Assembly: GCA_964531455.1 (NCBI GenBank)
Contig: CAZHFZ010000017.1
Location: 1 to 64,000 of the forward strand
Direction of reading: 5' to 3'
Origin: Ga0077527 sp964531455
GTDB taxonomy: Bacteria > Pseudomonadota > Gammaproteobacteria > Burkholderiales > SG8-41
Length of the DNA: 64,000 nt
Shown here piece by piece: positions 60,170-64,000 of the stretch; the stretch's first letter is position 1, and each line of letters starts with the position of its first letter. The notes beneath the pieces are model-generated. The model was given only the letters and a program-made list of their open reading frames with translations, was not told the origin of the DNA and made no database searches. The position numbers and the translations under genes were made by a program.

Positions 60170-60450
60170 TCATTGGAGATGGCGCACACGCCCCCCTTGT
60201 GAGCCGCCGAGCAGCACAGCCAAGCCGGGGGAAGTCGGCGAGGACTGTCTGAGCCCTCGCGTAGCGAGGGCGAGTTCCGGAGCCGCCCGGCTTGGCGAGC
60301 AGCGCAGGGAAGTCCGAAGGACCGGCGAGCCGGGGCGGTTTTTCTTTGGTTACTTTCTTTTGTCCGCACAAAAGAAAGTGACTAGCCGCCGGGCTACCCC
60401 CGGCGAAGTTGAAGCACCGCGTTTCAACAACACCAAAAACAAAACCCCGC
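60170..60450. repeat. Multi-hairpin intergenic repeat
   Basis: The stretch holds three perfect hairpins: GCCCTCGC/GCGAGGGC (60253-60271), ACTTTCTTTTGT/ACAAAAGAAAGT (60352-60379, 4-base loop) and CGCCGGG/CCCGGCG (60387-60405). It closely resembles a repeat common in Xanthomonas and Betaproteobacteria genomes (CGGTTTTTCTTTGGTTACTT core). Short frames across it are therefore probably not genes. The remainder of 60123-60484 holds no gene. Copy boundaries are approximate. Confidence 0.65.
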
Positions 60451-60484
60451 CGAAACAGGGTTTGTTTCGAAGCAATCCAAACCG

Positions 60485-61459
60485 TTATTCCGGCTTCGCC
60501 CCCGAAGCCTTAACCACCTTCGCCCACTTCTTGATCTCCGACTGAATATAGGCCGAAAACTGCTCCGGCGTGCCGTAGGTGATTTCGAAACCCACGGCAG
60601 CGAGGCGTTTGACCACGGCGGCATCCTGCAGCGACTTGTGGATGTCAGCATTCAGCCGGTTGACGATGGCCTTCGGCGTGCCGGCAGGTGCGAGCACACC
60701 GTACCAGGCGCTGGCTTCAACACCAGGAAATGTTTCGCCTATCGTCGGGATTTCCGGCGCGGTGGGTGAACGCTTGGCGCTGGTGACTGCGATACCCACC
60801 AGTTTGCCGGATCGCACATGCGACAGGGTCGAGGACATGCCGCTGATCATCACTTTGATATGGCCACCGACGAGGTCAGTAACCGCTTGGCCGCTGCCCT
60901 TGTACGGCACGTGCTGCATGTCGATACCCGCCAGCTCATTGAGCAACTCACCGGTCAAGTGACCAACGCTGGCAACACCTGCGGATGCGAAACTGACCTT
61001 TTTCGGATTGGCCTTGGTATAAGCGAGGAACTCCTTGAAGTTTTTCGCCGGCAGTGAAGGATGAATTACAAAAATGTTTGGCGCACCGGCGACCTGGGTG
61101 ATCGAGGAAAAATCCTTGATCGGGTCATAAGGCATCTTGTCGTACAGGCTGGGGCCGATGCCGAGGTTGGCGATATATCCAAGCACGATGCTGTAGCCGT
61201 CGGGCGGCGCCTTGGCGACGATGGTCATGCCGATGTCGCCGTTGGCACCCGGCCTGTTGTCGACCACCACCTGCTGGCCCAGCAGTTCGGACATTTTGGT
61301 GCCCATGGACCGCGCCAGCGTGTCGGTGCTGCCTCCGGGTGCATAGGGCACCACAAAACGCACCGGGCGCGTGGGGTAGGCCTGCGCTGCAACCGTCGAT
61401 GCCGTCGTCAGCAATGCGCTGCCGAGAACAACCGCCTTCAGAACAGTCAGGTTTTTCAT
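60485..61459 (-). CDS. Bug/TctC-family periplasmic solute receptor
   Basis: The 324-residue protein has a signal peptide (SALLTTASTVAAQAYPT) and the family motifs VRFVVPYAPGGSTDTLARSM, DNRPGANGDIGMTIVAKAPP, HVPYKGSGQAVTDLVGGHI and a C-terminal EIKKWAKVVKASGAKPE. Its ATG overlaps the stop of a 63-residue upstream gene (ATGA), so translation is coupled. Membrane partners are absent. The ligand is probably a carboxylate and is unknown. Confidence 0.92.
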   Translation of the reverse strand: MKNLTVLKAVVLGSALLTTASTVAAQAYPTRPVRFVVPYAPGGSTDTLARSMGTKMSELLGQQVVVDNRPGANGDIGMTIVAKAPPDGYSIVLGYIANLGIGPSLYDKMPYDPIKDFSSITQVAGAPNIFVIHPSLPAKNFKEFLAYTKANPKKVSFASAGVASVGHLTGELLNELAGIDMQHVPYKGSGQAVTDLVGGHIKVMISGMSSTLSHVRSGKLVGIAVTSAKRSPTAPEIPTIGETFPGVEASAWYGVLAPAGTPKAIVNRLNADIHKSLQDAAVVKRLAAVGFEITYGTPEQFSAYIQSEIKKWAKVVKASGAKPE

Positions 61460-61647
61460 TTCAGCCCCGCGGGGTCATTGCGCCAGCGTTCCCATGCGGA
61501 GCGCTGGTCGGCGCGGATGGATTCGTCCTGCAGCATGCCTCGCACCATCGCGGTGATGTCCGATTCATAAATGCCCGGGCGTTTCTTCACTTCCCATTTT
61601 TTACCTGCGGGAAAAACGGGCGACTCTGGAACCTTGTTGTTGCTCAT
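61456..61647 (-). CDS. Small 63-residue protein coupled to a Bug receptor
   Basis: The peptide MSNNKVPESPVFPAGKKWEV continues with KKRPGIYESDITAMVRGML and ends in RWRNDPAGLK. It is hydrophilic, has no signal or membrane segment, and is rich in charged residues. The stop codon TGA shares two bases with the receptor ATG (sequence ATGA on the minus strand), a strong sign of a real, translationally coupled gene. GAGAG lies before its ATG. I do not recognise a family. Confidence 0.7.
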   Translation of the reverse strand: MSNNKVPESPVFPAGKKWEVKKRPGIYESDITAMVRGMLQDESIRADQRSAWERWRNDPAGLK

Positions 61648-61685
61648 GATGAGACTCTCAGTGCAGTTGAAAAGACTGCCGCAAG

Positions 61686-62081
61686 TTACTGCGGCTCCGG
61701 GGCTGGCGTCAATAATTCGGGACGCCAACCATAACAGGAACAAGTGTGTGATATCGCCCCGGGCGCCAGCGGTTCGCGGCGCTCCTGCGGTTTGCTGAAC
61801 CAGTTGCCGGCCGCTTCGGCCACACCGGCAATCGCCAGTCCGAGAACCAACACGGCAGAAGCATTGTTCGACAACGTGACCTGACCGCCCTGAAAACCGG
61901 CCGGCGGTGGCGCACCGAAGGAGCCGCTCAATCGCGCGTTGCCGGCTTGCGTGCTGCCGCGCACGTAGCTGCCGGTGGTTGTCGCGCTGGAGCCGCCGGC
62001 AGTGGTCTGGGTGCCATACAACGTTGTTGTGCAACCGGGCAGCACCACCAGCATGAGCGCGCTGAGAATCAGCCGTTTCAT
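61686..62081 (-). CDS. Small lipoprotein of unknown function
   Basis: The 131-residue protein starts at MKRLILSALMLVVLPGC, a signal peptide with a lipobox (LPGC, Cys 17). The mature part is Gly/Thr/Ser-rich (TTTLYGTQTTAGGSSATTTG), with a hydrophobic stretch (ASAVLVLGLAIAGVAEAAG) and a C-terminus containing CSCYGW and Pro residues. The family is not recognised. It lies 38 bp upstream of the 63-residue gene on the same strand, so it may share its transcript. Confidence 0.65.
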   Translation of the reverse strand: MKRLILSALMLVVLPGCTTTLYGTQTTAGGSSATTTGSYVRGSTQAGNARLSGSFGAPPPAGFQGGQVTLSNNASAVLVLGLAIAGVAEAAGNWFSKPQERREPLAPGAISHTCSCYGWRPELLTPAPEPQ

Positions 62082-62175
62082 GGCTGCAGTATAACCCCGG
62101 CACAGAACGGAAAATGCAATACAAACAACGGGATGCACCGGTGTTCCTGGGGAATCCCGGTGCAAGGGGCCGGAT

Positions 62176-63351
62176 CTAGCGTCCCGGCACCACCATCTGT
62201 TCACGCTTCATCAGCAGAGGCGCCGCCATTTTGGCCGGCAGCACATAAGCCCATTGCGAACGCGCCTGCTCGAGCATCACCCGGGCTTCGAGGCGCTGCA
62301 GGTTGTCGGCGAATTCCTTGTCGCGCTTGGCGGCGTCTTCCGGTTTTTCCGCGGTTTTAGCGTCAGCTTCGGGTTTGCGTGTTTTCGGCGGCGTGCCGGC
62401 AACGGTGTAACGCAGCACAAAATCACCGTTGGCCAGCGGCGCCAGCTTGATGGTGTAAGTCAGATTGTCGAAAGTCTCGGCGGTCAGCACGGCAACTTTT
62501 TCGGTGCCGGCCTTGTCATCGATCACCACGTCGCTGAAAGCCAGGTTGCTCAGTGCATTGGTCGCAGTCACTGCAGCGCTCGGGTGGAGCGCGCCACCAC
62601 CAGCCGCGAACTTCCACTGCCCCCACTCCTCGTCACGCGCAATTTTCCACGGTGACACGCCGTCACCGGCGAGCTGCAGTGAACGGATGCGGTCCGCCTT
62701 GAAGAAATCCTTGGCCACCCAGGCACCCGGTGCAGCCACCGCTTTTTCCAGCGGATCGGATACCACGAACACCGAGTCGCCGCGCCCGGCCACCAGCACA
62801 TGGCGTCCTGCAGGCACGCCGTCTTTGGCATTGGGTAGCGGATTCATCGGATCTTTTTTCAGCGACACCTTGCCCAGCACCATGCTCACCAGCACCTTGC
62901 CGGAAGCATCACTCAGTTCCACCAGTGTGCCGATGCCTTCCTTGGCGCCTTTTGCGTCCTTGCTGTCCTTTGCTTCTGCCGCCTTGGCCCCCTTGCCGGG
63001 TGCGAGGAGGTTCAGTCGCGAATGCAGGCTGGCACCGACGACTTCCGTTTGCACAACCTTGACGTCGAGCAGCTTAAGGATCAGGCCGCTGATGTCGGCA
63101 AAATCCGCCGGATAACCACCACGCTGTTCAACCCGCCAGACCTTGTCCTTGATCGCCAGCGTCACTTCCTGATCGGCATCCTGCAGGCGCAGTTTCGCGA
63201 CATCGCTGATCTTCAGTTCCGGCATCAGCCGGGCGCCGATTTTCGCACCGCTGTCGCGATAGGCGGTGATGTCCTGCCAGAACAAGGCGAGACTCGCGCC
63301 ACCGAGCAGCACGAAGGCCAGCATCAGCCACAGAAACTGTTTGCGGTTCAT
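62176..63351 (-). CDS. DUF4340 domain-containing membrane-anchored protein
   Basis: The 391-residue protein has an N-terminal membrane segment (FLWLMLAFVLLGGASLALFW) and a large periplasmic part with two DUF4340-type domains (VAKLRLQDADQEVTLAIKDK, then VWRVEQRGGYPADF; later DRIRSLQLAGDGVSPWKIAR). A Lys/Ala/Asp-rich linker (AKAAEAKDSKDAKGAKEG) splits the middle. Its ATG overlaps the stop of a GldG-like gene by four bases. DUF4340 and GldG-type proteins travel with an ABC transporter that in Bacteroidetes is linked to gliding; the function in Proteobacteria is unclear. Confidence 0.85.
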   Translation of the reverse strand: MNRKQFLWLMLAFVLLGGASLALFWQDITAYRDSGAKIGARLMPELKISDVAKLRLQDADQEVTLAIKDKVWRVEQRGGYPADFADISGLILKLLDVKVVQTEVVGASLHSRLNLLAPGKGAKAAEAKDSKDAKGAKEGIGTLVELSDASGKVLVSMVLGKVSLKKDPMNPLPNAKDGVPAGRHVLVAGRGDSVFVVSDPLEKAVAAPGAWVAKDFFKADRIRSLQLAGDGVSPWKIARDEEWGQWKFAAGGGALHPSAAVTATNALSNLAFSDVVIDDKAGTEKVAVLTAETFDNLTYTIKLAPLANGDFVLRYTVAGTPPKTRKPEADAKTAEKPEDAAKRDKEFADNLQRLEARVMLEQARSQWAYVLPAKMAAPLLMKREQMVVPGR

Positions 63352-64000
63352 GAGGCGCGGATCCTTGCATTGGCTTTGCTGCGTTTGGCAATCGCCAGGC
63401 CGACACCCAGCAACATCACCAGCAGCGGCACCAGGGCGATATTGATGATCTTGGTCAACAATTGCAGCGCTTCGGTTTCTTCACGCAGAGTCTTGCGTAC
63501 GTCCTTGAGTTCCTTGCGCGTCTCCACCGATTTCTTGCGGAAATTTTCCAGTTCAGCCTGCTGTTCCGGCGTCAGGATCGCACCGGCGGTCGCTGTGCCG
63601 GAAGCCTTGCCCTTTTGCAGCGCCTGCAGCTTCTCGGTGGTCTGGTTGAGGGTGTCTTCCAGTTCCTTGATCTTGCCGAGGTAAGTCTCCTGCGCCTGCG
63701 CTTCCATCTGCTTGATCACTGTCAGCGGACGGCTGAACGCGGCGCGGCTGCGCAGGTTGATCAGTGCGCTGTCGCCGGCCATCTGCTCGACGAGACCCTG
63801 CGCAAACGCGAGGTTGCCGTTGCGCGGCACGGCCACACGCTGACCGAACATTTCCTGGATCTCCACTGCAGCGCCATCGGTGAGCATGTCGACGTCGCCG
63901 ACGATGACCACGGTGTTCTCTGCAGCGGCTTCCCGCAGATGCGACTTGCGGTCCGCTTCGAACTGCGCCGGGTCCACCGGCTTGCCGCGCGCGAACGGAT
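63348..64000 (-). CDS. GldG-like ABC-type transport auxiliary protein, C-terminal part
   Basis: The frame is open to the right edge, so the N-terminal part of the gene is missing. The visible end includes NTVVIVGDVDMLTDGAAVEI (GldG/IFT-like GATase fold), ALINLRSRAAFSRPLTVI, a long coiled-coil (KIKELEDTLNQTTEKLQALQ, and ELKDVRKTLREETEALQLL) and a C-terminal membrane helix (ALVPLLVMLLGVGLAIAKR). The coiled-coil and final helix match the Gldg family. It is coupled to the DUF4340 gene by a four-base overlap. Confidence 0.85.
   Translation of the reverse strand, partial: PFARGKPVDPAQFEADRKSHLREAAAENTVVIVGDVDMLTDGAAVEIQEMFGQRVAVPRNGNLAFAQGLVEQMAGDSALINLRSRAAFSRPLTVIKQMEAQAQETYLGKIKELEDTLNQTTEKLQALQKGKASGTATAGAILTPEQQAELENFRKKSVETRKELKDVRKTLREETEALQLLTKIINIALVPLLVMLLGVGLAIAKRSKANARIRAS

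Noticed and set aside
60139..60371. Two short minus-strand frames in the multi-hairpin repeat
   Set aside because: They lie wholly in a repeated, structured element and have no ribosome site or domain.
1..64000. tRNA, rRNA, riboswitch or insertion sequence
   Set aside because: I read both strands for cloverleaf ends, rRNA cores and transposase frames and saw none that I could support; a covariance-model search would settle small RNAs.

Overview
The window looks like chromosome from a GC-rich betaproteobacterium, most likely Burkholderiales. The evidence is the number of Bug/TctC-type solute receptors without their membrane partners, the type IV pilus chemosensory set pilGHIJ-chpA, and many small carboxylate and sugar-acid catabolic operons. 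The sequence is a draft scaffold: there are N runs at 22607-22616 and 51990-52089, and the first lies beside a stretch that looks mis-joined. I found no rRNA, tRNA, CRISPR array or intact insertion sequence.

Layout. 1-117 is the start of a sulfatase. 288-10727 is a minus-strand run: an eight-haem cytochrome with TPRs, an AspT-type exchanger, a DUF3313-like protein, a tiny Bug pseudogene, an old yellow enzyme, a DASS transporter, an HpaI-type aldolase and an IlvD/Edd sugar-acid dehydratase. The last four probably form one operon. 10873-15667 (plus) holds an LVIVD propeller protein, a Bug receptor, an exported argininosuccinate-lyase-like enzyme and a leaderless ModA-like protein. 15723-20185 (minus) holds a rhomboid protease and a Bug receptor followed by three tandem ModA-like proteins, two of them leaderless. 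20368-22232 holds a DHDPS-family lyase and a LigI-type amidohydrolase. 22260-27085 holds a leaderless TAXI protein, a ceramidase-like membrane protein and a GlcG-cupin-D-threonine-aldolase-like-HIBADH operon. 27284-28884 is plsC-cdsA.

29303-37858 is the twitching-motility chemosensory operon pilG-pilH-pilI-pilJ-chpA. 37893-42975 holds an aconitase-family dehydratase (two subunits), two isocitrate-lyase/PEP-mutase-family lyases and a Bug receptor. A GGDEF protein follows. 44799-51286 holds an SDR, an acyl-CoA dehydrogenase, an ADP-forming acyl-CoA synthetase, an MFS carrier and a leaderless Bug protein. 51425-59180 holds a conserved unknown, a TRIC channel, a ThDP enzyme, a 2-hydroxyacid dehydrogenase and three MFS carriers. 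59237-60450 is an AT-richer patch with two orphan genes next to a multi-hairpin repeat. 60485-64000 holds a Bug receptor coupled to a 63-residue protein, a lipoprotein, and DUF4340/GldG-like genes.

Most of the window serves uptake and breakdown of organic acids: receptors or carriers sit beside hydratases, lyases, dehydrogenases and CoA ligases. Three features recur. First, solute-binding-fold proteins without signal peptides (14948, 17782, 18489, 22260, 50369), set against a normally cytosolic lyase fold that does carry one (13284). Second, long hairpin elements with arms of about 9-bp periodicity, sitting between co-directional genes. Third, an AT-rich motif, AATAAAAACAA, found mostly at stop codons.
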